In this document: piece after piece, positions 36,453 through 48,510 of the stretch
Numbering within the stretch: the stretch's first letter is position 1
Layout of the letters: each line of letters opens with the position of its first letter
From: Protostelium mycophagum
Lineage: Eukaryota > Evosea > Variosea > Protosteliida > Protosteliaceae
NCBI GenBank assembly: GCA_002081555.1
Contig: MZNV01002743.1
Span: 1 to 64,000, forward strand
Length of the DNA stretch: 64,000 nt
Direction: 5' to 3'
The notes under the pieces: generated by a model
Database searches by the model: none
The model's input: the letters and a program-made list of their open reading frames with translations, nothing else
What the model was told of the DNA's origin: nothing
Position numbers and translations under genes: made by a program

Positions 36453-38603
36453 TCAGTATTCGAAGATGGCCCTCTTTGTGTCCGGTTCCGTGAAACTTCG
36501 AACCACAATGATAGAGATCACACAGATGAGCAGTATGACCCACCCAAATCTGTGGATCACCTTCTCTAACCCCTCATCTACAACGACTTTTGGTTCTACA
36601 ACTCGATGCTGCGCTTGATCCATCTTTCTATCTTGAATAGAGATCAAAAGTTTTTGTATATTCAACCGCATTCCCAGTTTTTTAGTATTTGTTTCCTGCA
36701 GAGAATTCAGTTATTCGTCATTTTACAGTGTTGTAGAAGACCTGAATCTTGTGGATGAGCTCCATTTTCTTTTCCATTAGTTGGGCCAGCTTGATGAGGA
36801 CTTCGTTGTTTACGCCATCCTCTTTGATCTCGCTCAGCTTCAATTCTCTCTCAAAACTGTCCACTTGATGTAACGCGGCTTGCATCTCCCTCATTTGTTC
36901 TCTGGATGATGTCATGATCTGTCGATCTACAATGGTGACTACAACTCACAGATCTCTGTTCATGGACATGATCTTCAGCCTCTTGTGTCTTAAACTCTCC
37001 AGAGCGCTGTCACGCTGTCCGGTCACGTTCACCAACTGTGCCTCCAATTGTTCACATTTCACGGCTAAAATGTCGCAGGCCTTTTTTTTATTTTCCAACT
37101 GAAATGATAAGATATGGGCGTTGTAGAAGCTGAGAATTTGGCGGGAAAGTTTTTTGTTGATTGACGCGTTGTAGACAAGAAAAAAATTACCTCTTCCTGT
37201 GTGATATCGTTTTCTTGTTTTAGGCGGGAAATCTCGTCTCGATATTTCGGTGAATTGTCTTGACGTATAATGAGGGGTGGTGAGGGTGGGGTTTTTTGCT
37301 TTGCGTCTACAATGATTCAATGTTAAATTTCCGAATTGAATTTATTTTTTAATTTTGTTTTGAGATTAAAATTTTAGTTTTTTCCAAATACAATTCCTCC
37401 ACATTTTTTCGTCTACAATTCTATCTACAATTCTATCTACAATTCAATTCCAACTCACCTAAATCCTTCTGCAGAATAGATAATCTTCTTGTCACCTTAC
37501 TGTGCTCCTCTTTGAAGGTCTTTAGCTCCTCTTTAGTCTCTTCTAATTCTGAGGACACTCTATTCGCATTGTCCATATCATTCTGCATTCTCCTGAGCCT
37601 TCTCTTCAACTCTTCGTTCTCTCTGCTGACGATCTACAACCAGTCAATTTATTTTTAATTTATTTTGATTTCTTTTCGTCACAGTGCGCTCAGCGTCTAT
37701 TTTGGCAAGCTCAGATATTTGATTATTGCTCAGCAGAGATGCTAAAAATAGACTTTGTACAGGATTATATTGTGCAGAGTATTTTTCTGCAATAAAATTG
37801 CAACTGAGATACACCGGCACAGCCACTGAAACTTCTATTTTGTTCTCAATACTATGTGATACGGTAAGCTACCGTGATCTTCCCTCATCGCTAACGAGGC
37901 GTAAAGACAATGAGCTGATGTTTTCATCATTTTGAGCCGGTGACTTAATCCGGTGTGGAACTGTGTTTCCAAATGCATGGAAGCACGATGTCACCAGGAC
38001 CCTTCTGACACAGAGGGTGTTGCGAATGTCTGACCTGATTTTGTGATTCGGCGAGTTCTACAAGTTCATCTCTGGCTCTTCTTTGCATTCTAATGATCTC
38101 TCCCTCACTCTCCGACTGTTGAAATGAATCTCTAAATTTTGAATGGTTCCACCGAAACTTGACGGAAGTGATGGAAGAAGATATAGAGGTTGTATTTGAT
38201 AAAAAAACGTACCTCACTCCACAGGGAGCCTTTTTTGTAAGGCGATCTCTTTATTGTTTCTTCCTTTACATTTTGGTTTTGTGTCTGTACCCAATCAGAT
38301 TGTACAATACGGTATTTTGAAATGATCATCTTTGTTTCAGACACTAACGTCACATCTCGTTGTGACAGAATAGAGACTTGAAGACGATCGATAAATGATT
38401 ACCGAATAACACAGTTCCTCGAGTATGAAGAGTGCCTCATCAGGTGTATAGACATCTTTCACAATCTCTTTGGGGAGTGGGTCGACCATGTGGAAAATGT
38501 CCTTCCACAATAAACACAAGCGATCATACGGAACATTTCCGTCCTCGTCTGTGTGAAGGGCTGTGAGTTTCTTTAAGTTGAATTGCATGGTATCATCCTC
38601 CAT
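36453..38603 (-). CDS. Tail-anchored coiled-coil protein
   Basis: The start at 38603 gives MEDDTMQFNLKKLTALHTDE and a compact helical head (YDRLCLLWKDIFHMVDPLPK, then TPDEALFILEELCY). Long coiled-coil exons follow: GEIIRMQRRARDELVELAES, RENEELKRRLRRMQND, TKEELKTFKEEHSKVTRR and QLENKKKACDILAVKCEQLE. Near the C-terminus a hydrophobic segment FGWVILLICVISIIVVRSF is followed by only about a dozen residues (stop 36453-36455), so the protein should be tail-anchored in the ER, Golgi or nuclear envelope. I do not recognise the head, so the family is unknown. A possible extra exon lies at 37650-37826 (FLASLLSNNQISELAKIDAE). Confidence 0.68.
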
Positions 38604-39228
38604 TTTGTCTGATCTTGGTCTGAGGTTGTTTCCTTTTTGGAAACGCGTCCGAGAAATTGTGGGATCATTCTCACTCGAATGAGACTTTCCATGCGTGGAA
38701 GTGACAAGCTCAGCTTGGTCAGGTTGACATCATAGGTTAATATGAGGAGCAGCTTTATGAGATCTGATGAAGCTGTCGAGGTGTCCACAGATGTTTTATT
38801 TTTAAAATCTAGATTAAATGCTTATCATATTCTTTCTGTGTACAGAAACGGTCCATACATAATACCATTGGATTTTGGTATGAATCAAACTTGTGCATAT
38901 TCATGGAGGCACTTCTATCTCGATGTGTTTTTCCTCGGTTACAGAAATGATATCATAAATAGTAATGCAGCTTTCGTATTAAATAAATGGTTTTCAAAGT
39001 ATTTGGTGCACAGAAGTGCTATAACATTAATTTTGTCTTCTTTTGATAGGATAGCATCTAAAATGCCCCAGTTTTTGTGAAGCCGGACGTTGCGTCGTCA
39101 CAAACATCGGGATTGGAAATAGCGGTTAAAGCGAAAGTCGCGCTTCTTACCGCAGATCATATCGGAGATCTACGTTAACCGCTATTTCCACTGTTGACGA
39201 TGCAACGGCTGCCAGACCAAATTTTGAA
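38604..39228. promoter_or_regulatory. Divergent intergenic region with long inverted repeat
   Basis: 625 bp between the starts of the tail-anchored protein (minus) and the ABCG transporter (plus). At 39115-39129 the 15-mer GGAAATAGCGGTTAA is repeated exactly in inverse at 39175-39189, and imperfect inverted similarity extends outward (CGTTGCGTCGTCA at about 39088 versus TGACGATGCAACG at about 39194). It lies 40-115 bp from the ABCG start. It may be a regulatory palindrome or a hairpin. Confidence 0.6.
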
Positions 39229-42200
39229 ATGATGTTGACATCCCCGTGTGAGCGGAAATGTCAGCACCACACGATTACAGCAGCAGCCAAACTGAAGGAA
39301 GATGAGGCAAGGACACCTACACAATGTTTTTTCTCTTTTGGTCTTTACAGCTCCATTTTTACCAGTTTTGTCAGCTGCAGTCCCACCCGATGTGCGTATG
39401 TGATTCATTTTCATGATGAAAAATTGACCACGACAGTCTGCCCAACACGCTTAGACTGCCAAGACTGTCTGACTGATGACCAAAATTGTGGGTGGTATAA
39501 TTTCACCAATTCGTGCCAGAACATCGACTCTGGTCTTCCTCTTGTGACAGACCGATGCTTTGATTACGATCCAGCAGAGGACTTTTGTCGAAAACAAAAA
39601 GTATGTGAGGATTGTGTTGTCTTTGGGAATGCACCTTTGCGTGGCTGTGCGTGGGATGGCACGAACTGTGTCTTTTACAAATCGGTCTCGCCAGCACTAA
39701 ATAGATCGCCCTACCAGTGTCCATATGAGAATTCCAGTACGTACATCTTACCAAGATCCATCATTAACCTGATTTAGAGGATCCTTGTTCGCAATACTCT
39801 GCATCAGGTTGTTATATTTGTGCAGCAGACACTGAGAGAGGTTGCGGATGGTCAGACTCTCTTCAACTGGTAATTTGTCCTGACCTTTTTGATGCTGATA
39901 ATGTTCAGTGTGCAACAGCAGTATGGCTGAATTCGACCACTATTGAAAACATGACGCAATGTTCTTTTCATTCAGGTGAGTGACTCCATTTAATCCTCGC
40001 CTCTTAAATCATCCTCCAGAGAATGCGTGCAGAAACTTTGACTGTGTGAGTTGTGTCGGCTCAACGGAATGTGCTTGGGATCTTTCTTCACAACTTTGTG
40101 TGCAGGTGAATCGAAATCATCATTGGCTGTGATCTGATCCGGACAGTTAAACGATCCAAAATCCAAGGGGAAGTTATCAGACCCCTCAAAATGTCCTTAT
40201 ATACGTAAGAGGGATTCACATTTCCACATGTTTGGTGGTCATTTCTGATCGGGATTCAGCCGCAAATGACGAGAATTGCAATTGGCGTATTAATTGTGGA
40301 AAATGTGTGGGTTCTGAGCTGTGTGGTTGGGATGAAGAGGACGGAACATGTCTACAAATCAATGCACCAAGAGAGCTTGCCAGAAATAAATTTGAATGCC
40401 AACAGAAAAGTAAGTCTTCCATTTTAACCATCACTGCACAAGATCATGCACCTTCTAAAATTATATTTTCAAAAATGATAAATATATGTATCGAACATCG
40501 AGGAGAACGAGAATTCAAATTGTTCAGGTGATCAATGCGTCATGTACAATTTTCAATGCTTCAAGGCATTGACAACTGGAAAGGGCAGATGCGGATTTTT
40601 AGTCCTGAACAACACAGCGGTCGACTACACTGTACACAAAAGTGTGAAAAGTCAGATGATGTTGAATTTCACAGATTGCCCCGTGGCAGGATGTCAGTAT
40701 TTGCTTTTCACTGCCACGTTAACAACCGAGCGCAATGGCGCTTTGGTACTGTTACGACATTTCTGAGAGATACAGATGACACCTGCAACGACCCTTTCGA
40801 GAATGGACCCGTAGATTGCGCAACTTGCGTCAGGCTGGAAGAATGCGGTTGGTGGCCTCAGAATAAGACGTGCCAAGGACTCCATAAGAAGCACCTGCCA
40901 TTGATCAAGACATGTCCAGAACCCTGTGGAAATTTCAAAAACTGTCGCGACTGCTCCCAATACGACCAGAGCAAGTGAGTAAAAAAACAAGCCAGGGGAA
41001 GGATCGAACCTGAGACTCTCAGGCACAGCTGCAGTTGGTCGTATCTGAATGCGACTTGTGTTCCTTCTGTTGGTAATTTAGAGTTCGAGGCATTTCCGAA
41101 GCCCGATTATAGTTATCAGAGGCCAAATGACCCCTCCGTTGCCTTAACTTGTTCAGAAAGAGATGGTCCGTTTCCATTTACTTTAAAACTCTATGAAGCA
41201 CAGTTTTTGACTGGTTGTAGATGACTGCAGTGAAGCAAATATGGAACAATATCTGTGCAACGGAACGCAACCTATTGATTATGACCATTGTTATCCAGGC
41301 AGTTCGTTGAGAGATTCGGCCTGCGCTGGAGGCTTCCTTAGGGTATATTTTTATATTTGTGTAGAAAAAAATAATAATTCTAAGGTGAACCGAAACACTA
41401 CCGATTTCTGGGGGAAGAATCCCTCAACAAAAGGTCCTATGAGATGCTGCCCAGGTGAACGAAATTTCAGGCAAATTTCACTGAAATATGCAGGATATTA
41501 TTGTCCCGTGAACAGAATATGTGCTTTCAAGTGTTTGGAGGGATCATACTGCCCACCCGCTACTGCGAACTACACTTCCGAGAAACACACGACACGTCAG
41601 TGGCATATTGACAACCCCACAATGTGCCATCCTTACACCCCCCTCCTACCTTCTCCACAGCTTGGATGCGGTGGAGCACCTGCGGAAAATTTATGTAAAG
41701 CGGGTTATTACTGTCCCAACACCACAACACAGCGAGTTTTCCCTGAAATTTCTGTTCAACTCTGATGATTTCTGATGGGGTTTGTAGATTCATATGTCCG
41801 GAACATTTCTTCTGCAGAGAGGCAGTTGTAGAGCCAAGCAGGTGCTACCCTCCCCCTTTCTATATTTTATTATGGCTTGTCATCTCTTGCCCAGAAGGTA
41901 GCAACCCTCGAAATATCAAGTCTCAATTTGACATTTGAGACGACATCAAATGTCAAATTGACACGTGTCAGGAAGTAGCTACCCTCAAGCGAGGTTGTTG
42001 GTTGTGTTCATCACTCCACTGATCTTATTCCTCATCCCGATCATCATCAGCCTTCTCAAGACAATCTGGAACTTTGTAAAGAAGGTAGAAGTTAAAAGAA
42101 TAATGGGAAAATATATCTGAATTATGAAGAGCAAGAGATCCCCACACAGCATTATAAACGATAATCCTGGAATAATGGTATGCACAATCTTGAAATTTCG

Positions 42201-44644
42201 CCGAGATTTCGCTGATAAACGCAGGGAATTTATGATGGTGCGGTAGAAGGTATTGACCTCGTCTTTGAAGACTTGGAATATAAATTGCCGAACGGCCGGG
42301 TCATCCTCGAGGAGATGAGCGGAATATTCAAGGCGGGAAAACTCACTGCCATTATGGGTCCTAGTGGTCAGTCCTTTTCGGGAATTCATTGAAATTTCAC
42401 TCAAGTTTGAAAGGGTGTGGAAAGACGACATTGATGTATGCGGTTATGCAGAAGATCGACTGTACAAGCGGGGTAGTGCGTCCGAATGTCAGGAATATGC
42501 GTTCTATAATTGGATTCGTCCCACAGGTATGATGACGTCATCACATTCTATCTTGTATGGCGCATGGCGTCTGCTGCGAATCGGCGGTATTGTCGATACC
42601 AATATCTTTTGACTTAAAGACTACAGGAAGACGTGATGCACAGGGAACTAACAGTGGAGGAGAACATTAGATTCTCCGCACAATACAGACAGAGAAGAGG
42701 AATGAAGAGTGAAGATCTGAGTAGGGTGAGATTCTCCATCAGATCTCGCCAGGAAAAAATGACACTCTGTCAGGTTGTAGATGCGACGATTGAACTGCTG
42801 GGGCTTCATATGGTGAGGAACAGCATCATTGGGGATGAGACGAAGAGGGGGGTGTCAGGAGGGCAGAGGAAGAGGGCTAATATCGGCATGGAGATAGTCA
42901 ACGGACCATCTGTTCTCTTCTTGGTATGTCTATACGTGCATGAGGTGATCTCCGATGATGATTTCTGCAGGATGAGCCAACATCGGGACTCGATTCGTCC
43001 ATGTCATTGGAGCTGTGCAAGGTGAGTAATATGACTTTGAGAACGAATGATATCATTCGGGTATTGACTTACATACAGACACTGAAAGAGCTGACCGAAG
43101 TGGGAGGTAATGTGACAGATGATGGAGGAGCATTGATATTGAGATATCATAGTGACTGTGGTGACCGTGATTCATCAGCCGAGATATGACATCTTTGATC
43201 AATTTGACAACGTGATCCTGCTAAAGAAGGGAGGAAGTCTCATCTACAATGGCCCGAAAGATGAGGCCAGTGACAAACTACAACGCGTGTATTCTCGCTG
43301 ACTCGTTGTAGATGGCGGATTTCTTTGAGAGTCAAGGGTATATACCCGCAGGGAAGCAGAATCCTTGTGATTATTTCTTGGACATCATCTCAGGTTTGTG
43401 ATTTCCTCATCTATTTTTAGAAACCGATGTACAACCGCAGGATGCAATAAAAACTGGGAAATATAATGATTGATTGTAGATGAAAACTGTTCAATTGTTC
43501 CGATAGTGCAAGTGCCATCTCACCGCGATGTCTCAGTAGCATATCATAACACAAGACAAGTAAGATATCTTACTACCACATTGATATTATGATGATGACC
43601 TGTCAATATGACAGCTTGTCAATTTGACATGATTGACCTGTTTAGAATACTCATCCTATATGGCAAGTGTGGTACGTCTTTGTGCGCACTCTGTTACAGA
43701 ACTACAGACAGCTGAAGACATCTCAAAGCGATGTCGCACTCGCGATTGTCGCGGGTATTATTGTTGGTCTGATATACAGAAATCCAGCGGAATTACAGGT
43801 AATTTTTTTTAAAAAATTCAATCCTTTTGTTGATGCGTAGAATTAACTCCACTACAAATGAAGAAAAGATAAATTCTGCAGATACCGGAAGTGTCTTTTC
43901 TACTTGTACTTGTGAGCAGTTTGACATCCATGGTCATCTCCCTCAGACTTTTCGGTCTTGAAAAAGCGGTATATTGGCGCGAAAACGCATCTGGTCTAAA
44001 CGGTAACAAGTCATGTCAAGAGATGTCATGATGACGTCTTCAGGGGTGTCATACTTTTTGGGGAAGAACATCGCATCATTTCCTTCTTATGTGATGGTTG
44101 CGGTGGTGTTTCTGGTTTTCTACTACACAATCAGTGTTCCAAGAGGTACAAGTGTCGTATTTGATTTACTGACGTTTGCAGCACATTTCAGTATTTATTG
44201 GGTCATCCTGTTCATCAACCATTTCTGCATCTCTGGTCTCGCGCAATTCTTGTCTATACTGATGAAGCCACACACATCTCAACTTGCAGGAGTTGTGATC
44301 ATCATGATACAATGCTGTGCTGGTGGATTCAGCCCCACTCTCCAAGGACTGAAAGATATCTCCATCATCTGTGAGTGTCGTGATCTTGTCAAAATTGACA
44401 TCGGGTAGTGTACTGGGCGTCATTTGTGTTGCCAAGCAGATGGGCGATGGAGGCATTCTCCATTGCAAATATCAGTACCTTCACGGCAGCCCAGGAAGAC
44501 ATTCAGAAGCACCTTCTAGAGTTGTTCAACTACCATCTCAACTCTATGGGAATTTGTATTGGAGCTTTGGTTGCCATGGGTGTCTTCTGGCGTATATGCA
44601 GTCTTGGAGCAATATTGTTTGCCAACCAGAAGCAAAGAAGATAA
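39229..44644 (+). CDS. ABCG-type half transporter with N-terminal PSI cysteine repeats
   Basis: The extracellular N-terminus has repeated PSI (plexin-semaphorin-integrin) modules: CPTRLDCQDCLTDDQNCGWY, CEDCVVFGNAPLRGCAW, CVSCVGSTECAWD, CGKCVGSELCGWDEEDGTC, CATCVRLEECGWWPQNKTC. Then come CLEGSYCPPATANYTSEK and CGGAPAENLCKAGYYCPNTT, the Cys-rich block of plant ABCG24/28-like proteins, and a membrane helix (VVFITPLILFLIPIIISLL, 42000-42056). The ATPase has GPSG..KTTL (Walker A, split by an intron), EDVMHRELTVEENIRFSAQY, VSGGQRKRANIGMEIV (signature), FLDEPTSGLDSS (Walker B, split) and VIHQPRYDIFDQFD. Six-helix membrane exons follow to QKQRR (stop 44642-44644). The start is uncertain; an ATG near 39324 would give a more hydrophobic leader. 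The substrate is unknown. Confidence 0.87.
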
Positions 44645-44860
44645 ATCTCCACCGTCCTCTTTATTCTGATGACCCAAATAGCCAGTTGTAGATGCACAAG
44701 AATGCAGCGTAATTTTTAATATTTCAGGAGCAAACAAAAAGAAACACGATGAGAAGGTATGTATATTGATGACGTCCATCGCAGGAGGCCACATCATCAT
44801 GAGCGGTACTTGGACAGCATCCACCTGTGTCTTTTAGAATAGATCATTAGACACAAAGAA

Positions 44861-46173
44861 TCACCTTCCGACCTCTATATTATTATATGTCATGGTCCAA
44901 GAATCGTGATGTACCCCGTTGTAGATTGTGATCTCCACATCCTTCGCATTTACTTTTTTTAATGCATTGTACATCTGGATCTTCATCACTCATTGAAATC
45001 AGAATATGATTTTTCATAAATGCCATTGTGCGGTTTCATCTAATCCTTACCGTGTACAATTCGCGGTTGCGTACCGCGAACTGCAATAAAGAACATTTTC
45101 AAGTATCAAAAATTCAATAAATATTCGATTAGATTTGTGTTTAATTGCCGTGATCACGGTTCGCTACCGCAAACCACGGTTGAAAAATGGACCAAATTCA
45201 ATAAATAATAATTCGATTTTACCTCTTGGCTTTCTCTCATCGGCACAATCGTATCAGCGTCACCATGAAAAATCCTTCATCCATCAATCACAGATTAATT
45301 CAAACCATACCTCTGTGGAATATTCGCAGTCGCCTCAATGTTACTCGCGACTTCCCCACAAATAGGTACCAGACTTGCAAACCTATCCACGATCAAAGAT
45401 ATTCATATCAACACATTATGATGAGCAACAAACATCTGTGGGCATCTCACGGCGAATTCCCAGACACCACAACCACCCATTGAAAATCCAGTAAGATGGA
45501 CTCTGTCCACATCCACTTCTTCTTTCAGGCCGAGTTCTAAAGCCTCATGGACCAAGCTTTCCAGCACGTCTGCCTTCCAGCCGTATCCGTACTGTTTGTC
45601 AAGAGAGGGAGATAATGTGATGAAATTCTCTGCGTAAAATTCACAAATCTAAGAGGGTGAGCGATCGCTCTGATCTTTGATTACAATAAGGAGTGGTTTT
45701 AATTTTGAAGCAAACGATCTCATGATTAATCAATTATTACGTACCTCTGTTGGCACAGGTTGCGAGGATTGATCGTCACTAATAGGGTTCTCATCTTGTT
45801 CTGGATGAGGTATCTCTATGCAGGGATCCTGTGGTTATCAACGTGATTACGTATCACATGAACGTACCTGGCCACTTTTCCACTTATCATAACACAAGAT
45901 GATCTTCGTGATACCATGTCGAAGAGAGTACTGTATGTCACCAACTCCATTTTGTGATTCCCCAGAGCCATGAAGGAAGATCAGAAGAGGCCAACCTTTC
46001 TCTGGCTATTACCGTCAGTCTTTTCCAAAGTGTTCACACACCTTCTTTTTACTGCTTGGTGGCACAGAGACAAAGTAGTCGTACCCAAAATTCCTGGGCG
46101 ACTTCTTCTGTTTGAACAGATTAAAGGTGATGTTCTTTGTTTTGGCCAGTGAGATCGTCTCAATCGCTTGCAT
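44861..46173 (-). CDS. Alpha/beta serine esterase, PHB-depolymerase/predicted peptidase type
   Basis: The start at 46173 gives MQAIETISLAKTKNITFNLF, then YDYFVSVPPSSKKK, joined over a 46-nt intron to GWPLLIFLHGSGESQNGVGD (the HGSGE oxyanion motif). Exon 46080-45420 continues with ILCYDKWKSG and VHLTGFSMGGCGVWEFA, the GxSxG nucleophile elbow. DRFASLVPICGEVASNIEAT follows. The last exon has LKKVNAKDVEITIYNGVHHD (catalytic His) and SWTMTYNN. This layout fits the bacterial-type feruloyl esterase/PHB-depolymerase-like hydrolases. The usual closing LYDWLL segment is not seen before the TGA at 44861, so the true end may lie in another exon. No signal peptide, so it is probably cytosolic. Confidence 0.78.
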
Positions 46174-46727
46174 GTCGTTCCAATCCAAGACGGCCTATGC
46201 ATGCTTGAATTTGGTGGTCAGACCAAATTTCACTGGAAATTGCAAAGAGAAAACCCGCAAAATTAATTTGTTCAGCTTGCCAGTGTTGCATCGCAGAGCA
46301 TTGCCACAGACATGGGAAGAAGGATCAAGTTCAACTCAAACGAAGATAAAACCAATAATTATACAACATTTAATGTGAAATTATACGTAAATATTTTACT
46401 TGTACACCGTCCAATCTCTTTTGTGGGAGGAACCAAGCTTGATTGTACTTTCAGATAGATTTAATGGATGTAATGGATGTGTGGCTGCTTTACAACATTC
46501 TTCACTTCGATGGGTTGTCTCTTAAATAGCGTGTATATATTGTACATGAATTCAACTCTGAGTGATTCAGTTCCATTTCCTCCTGTTAGCAATCTGATTA
46601 GTGATGCAAATTACATGCACAAAGACCACAAACATATCCAAAATGAAATCAAAAATTTTTTCGGTTCAATTTGTTGTTTGCGACGTGTCAAATTTATCTT
46701 GCCACATACATCAGCACGCATATCACG
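46174..46727. promoter_or_regulatory. Divergent upstream region of the esterase and Derlin genes
   Basis: 554 bp between oppositely directed starts (46173 minus, 46728 plus). It contains ATTTAATGGATG-type direct repeats (TAATGGATG twice, 46459-46475) and AT-rich sequence. I see no gene in it. Confidence 0.45.
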
Positions 46728-47694
46728 ATGGCCCAACCATTTGAAGACTGGTATAAGAACCTCCCCGTCGTAACAAGGACATACACAACTGCATGCTTCA
46801 TCACGACACTTGCCGTCTACTTGGATCTAGTGTCCCCACTCCAATTGTATCTGAATCTACCTCTTGTCTGGTCGAAATTTGAGGTAATTACTCGTTCCTG
46901 GATTCGATGAAACATATCTATTGATGATGAGCTTACGTGCACAGATATGGCGAGTGTTAACAAATTTCCTGTTCTATGACCGGATGGGAATTAATTTCGT
47001 CTTTCATATGTTCTTCTTGTGAGTCTGCACTCAATCGGTCATCATAACAATTATCTGATCAAACATGTAGAGTGAGACATTCAAAACTTTTGGAAGAGGG
47101 TTCATTCCGTGGAAAGACGGCTGATTTCCTCTATATGTATATATTCGGCGGTACCATCCTTGTTGTGAGTCTGATCAATACGAATCAAATCATCAATTAA
47201 ATCATCTAGTTGGTCATGGCGTTGAGCCACGTGTCTCCCATTCTCTCCAGCATCAGAGTGATGTTCTTAGCTCCTTGCTTGGCCTTCATGGTCGTGTACG
47301 TTTGGGGAAGAAGGAACCCTCATTTGACATTGAGTCTCTTTGGACTCTTCAACTTCACCGCACCTTATCTCCCTTGGGTCATTTTGGGCTTTGGTGAGTG
47401 TCTCTTTAAATAATTTTAACATATTAAAATTCAAAATTTTGTATGTAAAAAGATTTTTTGTGAAAAGTAAATTTTAATGCACAAAAATATTTTTAAAAAT
47501 CAAATTGAAAAAAGAAACTTTCGTTGTAGACTGACGTAATAGGGTACATGCTCGGACAGCCGCCGGCACACGACCTTTTGGGAATTGTGGCTGGACACGT
47601 GTACTACTTTTTGACAGATGTATATCCTCAGACATCAGGCAGAAGAATTTTAACTACACCGGGTGTTTTGAAGGCCATCTTTGACCAAGAATAA
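46728..47694 (+). CDS. DERL1: Derlin, ER-associated degradation rhomboid pseudoprotease
   Basis: Derlins form the ER retrotranslocation channel with Hrd1 and recruit p97/Cdc48. The start at 46728 gives [20 protein letters not shown], the standard Derlin opening. TM1 is [17 protein letters not shown], then [13 protein letters not shown] and [20 protein letters not shown] (the WR motif). [20 protein letters not shown] follows, with helices [17 protein letters not shown] and [35 protein letters not shown] and [17 protein letters not shown] end in [12 protein letters not shown] (TAA 47692-47694). Length and motifs are complete. It lacks the rhomboid Ser-His dyad, as all Derlins do. A long p97-binding SHP tail is not evident. 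Assignment to Derlin-1 rather than Derlin-2/3 is a guess. Confidence 0.9.
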
Positions 47695-48510
47695 ACCTGA
47701 AAAACGGATCTTTTATTTGAATTTTAAAATTGGTAATTCTTTTCTGTTTCAAAGGAGCGGCAGCTCCAACAGGCTTTTGTTGCGGTTATTAACGTGTTGG
47801 AACTTGGTGATAGCGGTCACATTATGCATTCAGTTTTCAATCCTCTTGCCGCGCAAAGCTCAGTTTTAAATTTCAAATTTTTCCACCAAAAATGATGAAG
47901 AATACAGTTATAAATCCAGAATAGTTTTAGTAAAATCGACGTGATCTGATGATGATAATATAAAAATGGATGATGCATGATTTATCTTGTGATGATCAAC
48001 ACAGCAAGGGCCATCTCTCACAAGATGTCATTTGTGGGTATGCTGCTGAGCTTGTCGTGGGAACTGCTGAGCTGGTTGTGGATGTAGTGGCATTCGATGG
48101 CACGAAAGAAGGTTTAACGGTTGATGCGATGGTCGAAGATGATGATCCGCTGGTTGATGGTGTAATCATTGTTGACGGCGGTGATGTGGTAGTTATTATG
48201 TCTGAGCCGGTCTCTAATATGATTGAAGTTGCCGTCAGCTCGTATTTGTCTGTTCGACCTCTTCAAAATCCTGCTATTTTCGATCTACCCTCTGTGTACA
48301 TACAATCCGTTATACTACAGATCCACCACCTGCGGGGTCAAAGGACATGTAATGCAGGTAAAAAGTACTCCAGTTGCCATAAGATGCACGCTAACATTCA
48401 CGTATTACTCACAGGTAGTTACCGCATCATTATGAAAGTCTTACTAAAATACCAAGAACCATACATTAGAGTCAAGTCATTAGATGATCGATCGAGACAT
48501 GGTCACTTCT
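47695..48510. other. Intergenic region with a possible small Ser/Thr-rich gene
   Basis: 816 bp between the Derlin stop and the acyl-CoA oxidase stop. On the minus strand, 48240-47996 is open and Ser/Thr/Pro-rich (TITTSPPSTMITPSTSGSSS-like, then TTSTTSSAVPTTSSAAYPQM). This would suit a mucin-like secreted tail. No good start or signal peptide could be joined upstream, so I do not call it a gene. Confidence 0.35.

Noticed and set aside
40990-41040. tRNA-like piece on the minus strand (GGTTCGATCC B-box word)
   Set aside because: The T stem does not pair and no anticodon or acceptor arms can be folded. It lies in an intron between two PSI exons.
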